From contig CAJNDS010002442.1 of assembly GCA_905221605.1 (NCBI GenBank), positions 218,501 to 282,500 on the forward strand: DNA of 64,000 nt. Direction: 5' to 3'. Position numbers and translations under genes: made by a program. This DNA comes from Symbiodinium natans (Eukaryota > Sar > Dinophyceae > Suessiales > Symbiodiniaceae). This document shows positions 11,501 through 21,148 of the stretch, in pieces. The notes under the pieces were generated by a model. It made no database searches. It had not been told where the DNA came from and saw only the letters and a list, made by a program, of their open reading frames with translations. Within the stretch, counting starts at the first letter, position 1. Every line of letters starts with the position of its first letter.

Positions 11501-13314
11501 ATGTATGGCGGAATTGCTAATTCCGCCAACTTGGCGGCCACGCCTGGGGGGACCAGCAGGTATGCTTCAAAAATCAGCCTAATAAGTGCAAAAGCACGAA
11601 GCACACAGAAAACAAGTGCCCAAAAGAAGCTTTTTTCAGGCTCCATGCCTGGAGCTGGAGCGAGAGCGGCCAAGAAGGGGATGTTGCTCACAACGCCAAG
11701 AAGGCCCAGGAAGAGCAGAAAGGAGGCGGAGACCACTCCCACCACCATGGCGGCCAACAGGAGGCCGAAGCCACCGTTGGGAGCAAAATATGGCTCCTGA
11801 GCTTGTGAAACTGCTCAAAGACTCAAAGCGACTCAGTAATACAGGACATCCATGGCCGCTCCCTGCATGGGGCCTGGCGCTGCAGCGCGTCACATCCTCC
11901 CATGCAGGCGAGGGTCAGCGATCTCCGCAAAGCGTTTTCCCAAGGTAGCGTCAAAGCCGAAGCTGACGCCCTCCTTTGTGTCCTTTGTGTCCTGGCCATC
12001 GCTCTTCATGAAATGTCTTGCCACCCGACGATGCCGGCTGCTGCGAGACACAACCCAGATAGCCAGCAGACTAGCAGGCGCAGAGAAACTGCCATGATGT
12101 CGAGAAAAGTCCCTGACATGGGTGCAACAGTGGTTGCGTGGGCTTCAGATGGCTTCAGTATGCTACACAAGTTGCCACTCGGCACGCAGTGCATGGCACA
12201 TCAACACGCCAAGGTGCCACCTAAACCGCGGGGATGCGAGGGTCGTACCCTCTGACGGGATGACCGGGCTCAGAGGCTTGCCGTGTGCAGTCACCGTGGC
12301 CGTGGCTGCCATAGCTGCCATGGCCTATGATCCGGAAATGGGGCAGGGCTTGGTGGGAAAGAAGGAATATCATTCATGAATGGTACGGATTGACTCTAGA
12401 CTCTCGCACTTTGCCACACTCGTCGATGTGCCGTGGAGCTTGCTGTGGGAAACCCTTGAGCCAGAGCAGCACGATTCAAAAGCATCAAGGGATGTCATGT
12501 GGGATGTTCCCCCTTATACGAACAGTCCTCAAGAGGGATTATAATAGGGGGTACTATAACCCCGATTAAGGACTGTTAGTAACGTGTAAGGGGGGAACTT
12601 CCCAAGCTGTCAGTGTCATGTCATGTCGTGGACGCTCAGGCTGGGAAGGCGCTGCCTCCGTCTTTAACGAGGGAGCCAAGGCAGGGTTCCAGTTGCCAAG
12701 CCTCGCATCGGCAAAGTACGGCATCCCAAAAGGGGGAGCCGGGGAGCCTCTATTGTTTTTTTATTATTTCTATTTTCAGAACTATCAGAACCTCTTGCCT
12801 GACACACAAGAACAGGCCGGTGGTGCTCGCTGGTCGCCCCGACAACACGAACCTCTTTGCCAAAGGTAGTCTCTGCTCGGACGTTGAACGCCTCAGTGTG
12901 TTACTGGTCGCACCTTGCCAATGCCGAACCCTAGAGCTCGGAGGATCCCGAAGGTTTCAGAGGCCAGCCACGCAGGAGCAGCAGCAGCAATAGCTTAACA
13001 GTTTTACCGTCGGGTGTGTACGTGCTAAAGGGAAGGGGAGCTACAAAGCATTCCAAGTGCGAACCGTGTCACCAACAAGTGCAGTTTGTTGTCGCCCATC
13101 GCAAGCCTCAGTGGCATCCAAGGTGGAATGACATCCAAGCTGACAATGATTGCGACTCGGGCTCGAGCAACGAAAAAATCAACAGGTATTTCACGAGAAT
13201 GTCAATCAAGAAAACGATGCCGAAGATGCTAGAATCACATCAAGCTGTGGGCCAGAGAATGGCAAGGGCGAGGAATAGAATCAACGTCTTTTCAAGACGT
13301 TGACGACTGGCCAT
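5600..13314 (-). CDS. CBM20 (starch-binding) domain protein, host gene of a nested ABC transporter gene
   Basis: A carbohydrate-binding module family 20 domain reads on the minus strand in four exons. Exon A (12891 to about 12825) has AFNVRAETTFGKEVRVVG. Exon B (12701-12656) has LGNWNPALAPSLKTE. Exon C (6026-5985) has AHEYPKWSGSVDCQ. Exon D (5793 to about 5605) has EYKFVIYDPKDNSATWEGG. The CBM20 hallmarks LGNW, YPxW, YKFVI and WEGG come in the right order. The B-C and C-D junctions rejoin exactly with GC donors and AG|G acceptors; A-B is not resolved. A likely start is Met 13314, opening a hydrophobic, signal-anchor-like N-terminus (LEKTLILFLALAILWPTA); that exon is linked by position only. 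CBM20 domains bind starch or other glucans, so a role at storage polysaccharide is inferred. No catalytic domain was found. The 6.6-kb B-C intron contains the whole ABC transporter gene on the same strand. Confidence 0.72.
5919..5938. repeat. (CA)n microsatellite
   Basis: A short run of about nine CA units lies in the intron between CBM20 exons C and D. Confidence 0.85.
6960..12330 (-). CDS. ABC half transporter, SbmA/BacA-YddA type (membrane domain plus ATPase)
   Basis: At least a dozen minus-strand exons build one ABC_membrane_2-type half transporter. The large membrane exon (about 11805-11080) has five hydrophobic segments and ends in AHRAYYLLD...DNPDQRISEDI, a signature of the family. 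Further membrane exons lie at about 10838-10680, 10590-10425, 10330-10240, 10015-9912 and 9690-9590. The ATPase exons give LLVVG plus the Walker A SSGVGKSSILRAIAGLW (about 8995-8890), the Q-loop FLPQKPYMNLG (8850-8800), the signature LSLGEQQRL (8255-8190), Walker B MVVLDEATSAL (7470-7380), the H-loop SVGHRPSLVEYHD (7320-7250) and the C-terminal GQWRIMSPKEYEDRL (about 7125). LSLGEQ in place of LSGGQ is normal for this family. The 5' end (11990-11896 and possibly Met near 12325) is uncertain. Bacterial relatives handle peptides or vitamin B12-like cargo and eukaryotic ABCD relatives import acyl-CoA; the substrate here is unknown. The gene lies wholly within a CBM20-gene intron. Confidence 0.9.
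7809..7852 (+). repeat. Interstitial TTTAGGG-like array
   Basis: GGTTTAGGGTTTAGGGTTGAGAGTTTAGGGTTGAGGGTTTAGGG-type sequence: plant/alga-type telomere units with substitutions. It lies in the ABC intron between the signature exon and the Walker B exon. A weaker stretch lies at 8273-8323, and a CCTAAACCCC remnant near 9875. Confidence 0.8.
7962..8082. repeat. (ACAT)n then (TA)n microsatellite
   Basis: About 22 tandem ATAC/ACAT units to about 8053, then CGTA and a run of TA at 8063-8081. It lies in the same ABC transporter intron. The repeated-codon frames on both strands (YMYVC, IHTYIHTY) are artefacts. Confidence 0.95.
10046..10147. mobile_element. MITE-like inverted-repeat element, TTTCCGAAA family
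   Basis: About 100 bp with imperfect terminal inverted repeats. The left arm reads TTTCCCAAGATAGGGGGGTA and the reverse complement of the right arm TTTCCGAAAATAGGTGTACC. It sits in an ABC transporter intron. The same TTTCCGAAA core recurs at 24.46 and 26.52 kb. No coding capacity. Confidence 0.55.
12501..12603. mobile_element. MITE-like inverted-repeat element, GTTCCCCC family
   Basis: About 103 bp. The left end GGGATGTTCCCCCTTATACG matches the reverse complement of the right end GGGAAGTTCCCCCCTTACAC, and the match extends inward to AACAGTCC on both arms. It lies between CBM20 exon B and the 5' end of the ABC gene. No perfect target-site duplication was seen. Confidence 0.6.
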
Positions 13315-13505
13315 CACGACATGCACACACCACGCGAAGCCCTCTTGCTTCTTCTATAGAGCATTTTCGCACGTTTCTGGGGCCCTCGTAGTCGTCCCCT
13401 GGGGTGAAACCGAGCTTTAAAAGCAGCCGTGCTTTAGCACAGGTCTTCGGTGACCCCTTTCTCTTTGACACTTACGATCTTGACTCCCAAGCTCCTGCAG
13501 CAAAG

Positions 13506-13600
13506 GGAGGGAGAGAGAGAGAGAGAGAAAGACACAGAGAAAGAGAAAGAGAAAGAGAAAGACACAGAGAAAGACACAGAGAAAGACACAGAGACAGAGG
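13506..13600. repeat. GA-rich microsatellite
   Basis: GAGAGA then AAAGAGA and repeated GACACAGAGAAA units. The Lys/Glu/Arg-rich open frame across it (RERERERHRE) is an artefact. Confidence 0.9.
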
Positions 13601-13879
13601 GTGGACTGCTGGACTGTGGGCAGATCTTGACAGGCACTAGCTCACTGCGCTGGATGGATGAAACTGAGGGTCGGGTTCTGAGATTAACCCTCCGCAGGGC
13701 ACTTCTGATCTCAAAGCATACCAGGGGCTCACTTATGTGTGTGCAAAGCGCTCAACTTGCAAGTATGGCTATGCGGCGGCAGATGAGCTGGGCATGCCAG
13801 AACACCCTAACTCGCGGAACAATACCAGAGCGAGACTCTCTTCGGACTCCTGTATCTCTCCTCCAAACCTCTGGCTTGT

Positions 13880-16800
13880 ATCAGCTCCTGAACATGTCTT
13901 TGCTTCGGCAATGCTCAAACCCCATGACGGGATGGCCAGCCTTCTTGCGCGTCTCAGCTAACTTTTGCTGCTGCAGCCTGTCCACAGCACATGATACTCT
14001 GCTGATCATCGAATAAACCCACGGCTCTCTTATCAGAGTCGAATGAGAGTCCTGATTCTTTGCATATGTGCGAAGCTCTCGGGCCTGCTTGCCCGCTGTT
14101 CTTCCACCTGCTTGACGGAAGAGCGCGGCATCAAAATCTTCACAAAGGGCAGTTGCAAGCATCGGCGGCACGAGGGGACTAGGGGGTTCTGCTGCTGGTT
14201 CGGCCTTTTGCTTGTGCGCATAAAACTCTGCCTGGCGCCGTGGTTGAGCCAGCAGAAGGAACAATAGCAATTGCAACTTGGCTCAAGTCTGATCTCGAGT
14301 CTAGAGTCTAGAGTCTAGCCTGCCGCTCTACATCGGAATCGCAGCTGCGGTGGGAGAGATTTCCTCGCTGCTGCTCCTCTCACCACTTAGGAACCGTCGA
14401 CAATGCCAGCATCTTGGATATCGCTATGTCACTTGCCACATCAACATCACCCAGAATTCTCCTCTACTGCATGCCTATATTAAGGCCCTGTATGCCTCCT
14501 TCAAGGTCATGGCTTTCCATTGTGGATGGCATTGCATCACCCGTGCGTCGGAGCACGAAGTGGTCGCGACACGTACTCAGCTCCTCTGCAGAAATGACGT
14601 CGTTCCCCGAGTCTACCTGGCTGCCATTTTTTAGCCTAGAATCCGAGAACAGACATTGAGCCCTCAACGACGTGATGCAAGACGATGTAAGACAGGCCAC
14701 CATGTAGGTGAACTCCTTCAATGGGGCATCCTTTGGAGTGCAGAGGCGGAGGGTGTGTGAAGCTTTCGATATCCACTCGTGCGACCTTTGTACCATGCTG
14801 GGCCACGCGCAGGATCCACTTCCTGCCCCATCGGCACGGCAGATTCCAGATGGCACAGCGAGAGCAGAGACGAGGAACGAGCACACCCACAACAAGAGGC
14901 TGAGGTGGGGTGGGGGAGGTGAAAGATTGCAATCATGGAAAAAAGCAACAAAAGCAGCTACAGTAGCTTTGGTGACGGCCCGTCCTGATCCCAGCATTCG
15001 AATATGTGGCTGTTGTCAGAGGGATGCTGCATCCTCTGCTCGCAGCCTCAGAACGTGACCACCTGCTCAACACTTGCCAAGTTTCCAGGCGAAGACAGGA
15101 CGTCGCAAGCCCCGGGCAATTGGCGAGTCCCGGCGCTTCGCTTAGCGACTGCAGCGCAGAGACCGGCCTTAAGCTCCACAGGCGCACAACGCACGCAACA
15201 TTGTGCCGGCTCCGAGGCTTGCTGTAGGTTCCCGGACTTGAAGATATCAACTTTTGGACAGTCTGCTATCCTGCACAAAAGGAGCACAGAGCGGATCGTG
15301 CCTTCTCCCTTGCCGAGAAGTCTGAGTTTGCGTAAGTGGTCTCTGGAACCTAAACATCGGATTTCTGCCTGCAGGGAGGAGCTTGTGCGCATGGCGTGGC
15401 ACCCATTGATGTTTACAACATCCAATACACGACGCGCAATTCAAGTCTGCAAAAAACTTATGCTTGGTGCGGCATTTTGTGAAGACAGTGAATATTGGTA
15501 GCAAGCACCGAGATCGGCTAGGCAAAAAGCAACAGCCATCTTTCAAAGTTACTGAGTTTCATGCAGGCTCAGAAAGTTGCTCCTGCGCGAGTATAAGCCT
15601 TTCTCGAATCCACAACGCTAGCAAGATCCAGCAAGCGAAGGCTTGAGCATTCTGTTGGCAGCACAGCACAGCATGCAAACAATGCCGCTCAAACTGACAC
15701 GTGTGAACCATCCTGAACCATCTATGAACCATCTATGAACCATCTATGAACCATCTATGTGCTGTCAGCACAGAAACGACGGGAACTTTCCACGTTAAGC
15801 GCGGTGAGACCTTCGTTCGAGCACGACGGTTGCTTTGCACCCGCAGTCCCGGATCCCCGTCAATGCAACTTTGGTCTGCGTAAGAGTGAAGATGTGTGAA
15901 GTATAGCGGGTAGCCATGGTAGCCATTGCGACAGGGCTCACCTACGTGAGATCCAAACACAGGGCCGCTTCAGGGCCCAGCTGTCGCTGAAGCCTTACAT
16001 GTGGTCATGCTTCTGTGGTGCGAGTTGTTAGTATCTCGTCTTCTCCAATGCGTCAGGATGCTGAGCAGCATGCAGAGGGACAGGTGAAACTTTGTGTGCT
16101 GTCTCGCGATTGTTCATGCTTGCAAGGAACAACTCCCAACATCACCTGTGTCAGCTAACTAAGCTGTTCAAGACAACACTGAAGGCACCGTGCCCGGTCT
16201 TATGGCAGCAGTTTTCCACCAAGACCTCGGCACTACCAATTGCGTCCTCACTCCTGCACTCGTTTTCGAAAATCTCGAAGCTCCTCTTCCGGCCAGGCGG
16301 TTAGCGGCACAAGGATTACAAAGCTGCGCTGGCAGTCAGACAGTGACAAGTCACATCCTTGATGAGAGGGATGACGTTCTTGCCCTCTGCGGAATACTCC
16401 CGAATGATTTTCTGGCGCCAGCGCTTTGGTTTGCAGCAGAATGCTGACCGGGTCGCAACATTTATGTCATGTGGAAGAGAGAGAAGCACCGGGCCTCTGC
16501 ATACGCGTGAAACTCGAGCGTGTCTGCCTCACGATTCAGAAGCCTGTTGTCAAAGCTTTGCTGAGCTTCGGCAGTGGCAAGGCACCTCCATGACTTTGCT
16601 GGCATGCTCTGCCACGCCTTTGTCAGAGTGCTTCTCCTGACGGCTCTTGGCATGCGTCGCATGGCTGAGATACTCTTAGGTTTCTTGACTTTTCACCTTA
16701 AAAAACACAAACGTGTGTGCACGCGCGTGCACATATTCCCACGCACTCTGCTGGCATTTGCAACGATGGTCTGCTTGCGTGGAGGACATGCTGCGGATGG

Positions 16801-17145
16801 AAAACTCGTACTATCATGAACGCGATGGATGTGCTGGTACTGGTCGCACGATGGTTCACATCTGGGTGCCAAGTCAAGCAGGCAGCAAGTCAGGGGTTGC
16901 TTGATGTCACTTGCGCAGACCTCGAACTTCTTCCGCCGAGACAGCTCAACCTGAGAAAGCAGGCACCACCTGCGCATTCCTGCGTGGCATCCCTTTGAAA
17001 GAAGATCTGGGGCAAGTTTGAAGCTTGCAGCAAGCCGCAACAGACTGTAACATGCTGATCAGCGCAGGAGGCTGGAACGCCAACAACTCGGGACAGGACC
17101 TGCTTCAGGTGCTCCTGTACTCGATGTCGTCTAAGCAGTCGCAAG
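13880..17145 (-). CDS. Probable minus-strand gene of small exons, function unknown
   Basis: Several short open stretches have coding-like composition and plausible AG acceptors on the minus strand. They include about 17140-17060 (RLLRRHRVQEHLKQVLSRVV), 16450-16370 (PKRWRQKIIREYSAEGKNVI, ending at a GT donor), 16290-16250 (EELRDFRKRVQE), 14820-14480 and 14270-13900. I could not join them with confidence or recognise a domain. They may belong to one gene upstream of the CBM20 gene or to more than one. Confidence 0.3.
15712..15758. repeat. Tandem GAACCATCTAT repeat
   Basis: Four to five tandem copies of an 11-bp unit (GAACCATCTAT, the first copy variant), with no gene call across it. Confidence 0.8.
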
Positions 17146-17189
17146 ACACTGCAAGCTAGTGGCTAGAGCGGCTGGAAGAGCTCACCAAA

Positions 17190-20100
17190 CAGGAGCTCAC
17201 TAAGCAGGACTGGGAGTTTTTCGGGCAGTCCTGTGCCAGCTTACGAGCTGCCGCATCCTTGAGGATGTTCTCCTCCTGCTCCTCGGGACGGCGTTCCACG
17301 TCGGAGTAGCGACACATGCTTTCAACCATGAGAAGGAGGCGAGAAGCGCGAGAGGCAGGGAAGGAGAGGGAGCAGGCAAGCGGGGAGTGAGCCAGCGTCC
17401 AGGACCAGGAGGGCTGTGAAATCAAAGATCCCTCCAAGCCCCTATCATATTCGCATGAATGTCCTGCTTGTCGAGCACCTTGCACCACTCCGCCAGAAAT
17501 TTGGCAGTCTCATGGTCTTCTGCCTTTTCCTGGATTGTGGAAGAAGGAAGCTGTAACAAAGAGGAGCTGAGCACGTTGGTACCCACAAACACGAGTCGCA
17601 GCCACTATGACAAGCATGCAGAAAAGGACACCTTGATTCAGAACAACTTAGAGCACCCCCCCCCCCCAACCCACACGTCTGCTGCCCCTCTGGCCAGGTG
17701 GCTCGGGCGCGGGTATTCTGCTTGCGCTCGATCTGCGCCTCAGCGGAAGAGAAGAAGAAAATCTGAGCTCTGCACCGAGAGGCCGAAGGAAGCCGAAGGA
17801 AGCCGAAGGAAGCCGAAGGCCCCGGCTTGCCGGCTGTTCTGAATGTCCTCCTCCCACCTCTTCGAGAGGGGAGAGAGATGTACTTGTAAAAAGGCCACTC
17901 AGCCCTCCTGTCACGGGCTTTGGGGGCCTTCTCATCATCTCTAACTTGTCAAGCCGCTTCTTCTCATCCGCAGCCTGCAGGTTCACAGGACTGAGTCGAG
18001 TGAAGCCATGAATAGTATTAGTACTATTAGTCTTCTTATTTTGTACTTGTTAATTAACCTGTCCTCCTTCTGCTTGACCTGCCCTTCCACTCGGGCATCT
18101 TCATTGCTCTGCATCTCGGCCAAGCGCTTGGCCTGTCATTCTCCAGGGTGAGATACACGCGAGTACCCTTTCACTGGTATCTATGTGTGTCCACTCTGCC
18201 TGCGCATCGATCATGGCATTTCGGGCTGCCTGATATGAAGGCCCCGCAGCAGCTGAGTTTATGCCAGCATCGCACCTTGCGCTAGGTCCCAGCCTGCTTC
18301 TGCTGAAAGACTTCCTCCTCCTTCTGCTTCCGAAGTTGCAGCATCTTCTCTTTGCGTTGGGCATACTCCTCCAACTCTGCACATTCCAAGGCTGTCAGTG
18401 GCTGCTCGGGAGTGCAGTATGTCAACCCCTTCAGTCGGGCCCTAGTCCTGAATCTTTTCCTCCTCTTTCTGCTGACGGAGCATGTCTTCGGCCTTACTGT
18501 TAAATCAGCTGCCTGCAAAAAAGCACAACACAAGACATCGTCCCAGCCTTTATCTGTTTGAGGTACGAGTTCGCTTTCTGCGTCTCTTTCTGTGCCTGTT
18601 GTCAGGGGGCTTGGACTAGTCAGACTAGTCTCTCTTGTGAATTTGCAGCCTCTTGATGTCACTGCCCTCTTGACTCGAAGGAAGCCCGCAAGAGCCGCAA
18701 GAGCCCTTCTTCATGTGTTTGGCCTTTCCTTGAAGGCCCTACTTGTCTAGTCGTGAGCCCTACAGACAAGAGCTTATTGAAATCCCGCCCTGTAAAGAAG
18801 CCAAAGCCTATCAAAGCCTGTCAATGTAAGTAGTTCCAGTAGGTTCCGCTGAGAACCGAAGCATCTAGGACGCCCCAGCGCTCACCTTGATTGCCATCTC
18901 TCGACGTCTCTTCTCAGCCGAACGCTCCGCCTCCAAATCCTCGGGGCGGTGCCAGGCTGCACACGAGGCTCCGGCGAAAGCCTGACTACCTGAATCGCAC
19001 CTCGATAGCCTTCCGACGCAGGAGCTCGCCTTCGAGCATGGCATCCTCTACCTGCGCAAACTCAGGAACATGAAGCTGCTCAACGCAATCGAAGACCGCA
19101 CTCTCCCACTTGGCCTCCTGGAACCGCTTCTCTTTGTATTCAGCAAGCTGCTCCTAACCATCAAAGGCAGCTTGTGCTGTGGAGCTCGATGCTTAGCACC
19201 TCCCTGGTTAGAGCGGTCCTTTTGGGCCTTTGCTGCAATTTTGGAGAGTTCCTCCTTCGTTTCCCGCTCCTGGCATGACACACGCGATAAGGATGATTGA
19301 GGAAACCGGTGTCGGGACAAAGCATCCGATTGCCTTCATCTCACGCTCCAGCATCTTGCGATAGTTCCTCGGATTCACGGACAACTTTGGAATTCAGACT
19401 TGGTGCTTATGGGCTTCACATTGCAGCTTCGCTGCTGCTTCTCCATTTCGAGAAAGCGATCATCTCGGATCTGCTCGAGCCTGGGCCGCGAAGCTTTGTC
19501 CATGAGGGCTGACTTGCTTTGGGGTTTGAGGTGCGCACTTCTTCAGCTCGCCTTTTAGCGAGATCTGTGCCTTTCAGCCGTCTGGATGCCAGTGGCTGCA
19601 CAAAATGACTTTCTCAACCTCCTGTAGTGAACTGAACCCTAAGCTTTCAAACTTGCAGCCTCTCGCTCTGCAATGACGTCACAATGCATCATCTTGCTGT
19701 GGAAAGACTTCATGCGATCAGACCTTGGCGGGCCGAGGTCGACAACACTGGCAGCGAAGCATGGCGCAAGGATGTGCAAAGTTGTAGCCCGTAAGAGCTT
19801 AGCTCCTCGTACAGGAGCTTGTTTGCACCTAATGTCAGGCGGGATGGTGTGGGCACATGACACATCAAGAGGCGAGCGAGGCCAGAACGGTCAATAGTCG
19901 CGCGCCGTTGATCCAACTGGATCTTGGCCTCTTCCGCGTCTACCTGCCATCACTGACACACTGGCACGCTGCCCGGCCATCCTTCATTGCACCAACCGTG
20001 CAATCTTCATCTGCACCTTCTGTCTCTCCAGCTCTTCCATCTCCAGCTTTTTCCTGGCCAACGTCCACAACGCGTACATTGACAAACCAGCCCCTGTAGT

Positions 20101-20675
20101 CCATCATCTGGAAAGTTTTGTGTGGAGCCTAGCTCTTTACTGTATAACTGTATAACGCGCACTACATTCCACTACATGAACGTGCATGTGCGAAGGTGAG
20201 GGTTTCTTCAGCGCACGGACGACGAGTTTAGAGAGTGCTCGTTGCCTCTTCTCCTCGGCCTTCTTCCGCCGACTGCCTTCCAAGGTATTGCTCCAAGTCT
20301 TTGCCCGAGCCTGCAGGGGGAGACACTCGCTTATGAATCATGAGCGTGAGAATTCTAAGAAGGCTCTCACATCGCGAGGGTTTTGTCTGGCCTGCGACTT
20401 CTCGTGGAGCAACTGCGCCCGGGTCTTGGCAGGCATCCTGGCTTACAGGTTTGTGGCAGCGGTCACCCACCTCATCTCACGCCCGCCAACTTAAACTCTT
20501 CGCCGTGGGGGCTGCGTGGCATCAGCGCTCGAATCTGCAGCAACCTTGGTTGGATTTGAAGTCAAGCAGAACAGGTGTTCTGTTGACGCCCCTGGAGCCA
20601 TCTGTGCCCGAGTCGCATCGCTTGTCAAACCAATGGCATTCTTGATGCGCTGCAGCTCAGATGAGGTTATGACCT
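17190..20675 (-). CDS. CFAP210-like (CCDC173) flagellar coiled-coil protein
   Basis: About twenty short minus-strand exons encode a highly charged alpha-helical protein. Near the N-terminus (20675-20590) it reads ELQRIKNAIGLTSDA. An exon at about 20310-20225 has KTWSNTLEGSRRKKAEEKRQ, like the NWANTIxxxRxxKxxxR motif of CFAP210. Later exons have EEAKIQLDQRRATIDR (19945-19890), ANKLLYEE (about 19820), DRMKSFHSKMMHCDVIAERE (19730-19650, like the RVKxLHxxxLLxxVLxERxxQ block), EQLAEYKEKRFQEAKWESAV (19155-19010), LEEYAQRKEKMLQLRKQKEE (18370-18290) and EDHETAKFLAEWCKVLDKQD (17545-17450). CFAP210 is a microtubule inner protein of ciliary doublets, so an axonemal role is inferred. CFAP45 or CFAP53, also Glu/Lys/Arg-rich, are alternatives. 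Most ends are approximate. Confidence 0.65.
17775..17820. repeat. Tandem GCCGAAGGAA repeat
   Basis: Three to four tandem 10-bp units between two exons of the CFAP210-like gene. Confidence 0.8.
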
Positions 20676-21148
20676 GAAGCCACTTTCACTTGTTCATGTG
20701 AGGTGGGAGGCAGGTAGAAATAAAGTCTTTGTGCATCGTCTGCACAAGTCTGTGCAGTGCTTGGGATGGCATGAAATGACGAACATGCAAACGCATTGCA
20801 AAACACTGCAAAAGCTCAAGTTCAGGTCTGAGAGATGGGCATAAGCCTCCGCCATGCACTTAAAGGCAGGGTCGGCCTGAGGACTCCAGAGGCCTTCGCT
20901 GCAACCCCTTCGTAACCCCTCTGAGCTCCTGAGTCTGGGACCTCGCGACCCCGGAGTGTCTGCCCAGCCCAGGCACAAGCGCCGGCACGGCTGGGTCTTG
21001 AGCAACGACCCGAACGTGAGGATGCGCTGTGTGCAAGACAATCGTGCAGTTGGCCAACACATGTCACGGTGCACCCTGAAAATCATGAAGCACACAGCCT
21101 GCGGCATTTTGCTGACAGCTGTTTGCCTCGGTCTTTGGCTCTAGCCTA

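Noticed and set aside
14270-14285. TTGGCTCAAG, matching the 3' end of the dinoflagellate spliced leader
   Set aside because: Only about 10 bases match and the upstream part of the leader (CCGTAGCCATT) is absent. A short CTTGAGCCA on the other strand near 12460 is equally weak. Not evidence of a retroposed mRNA.
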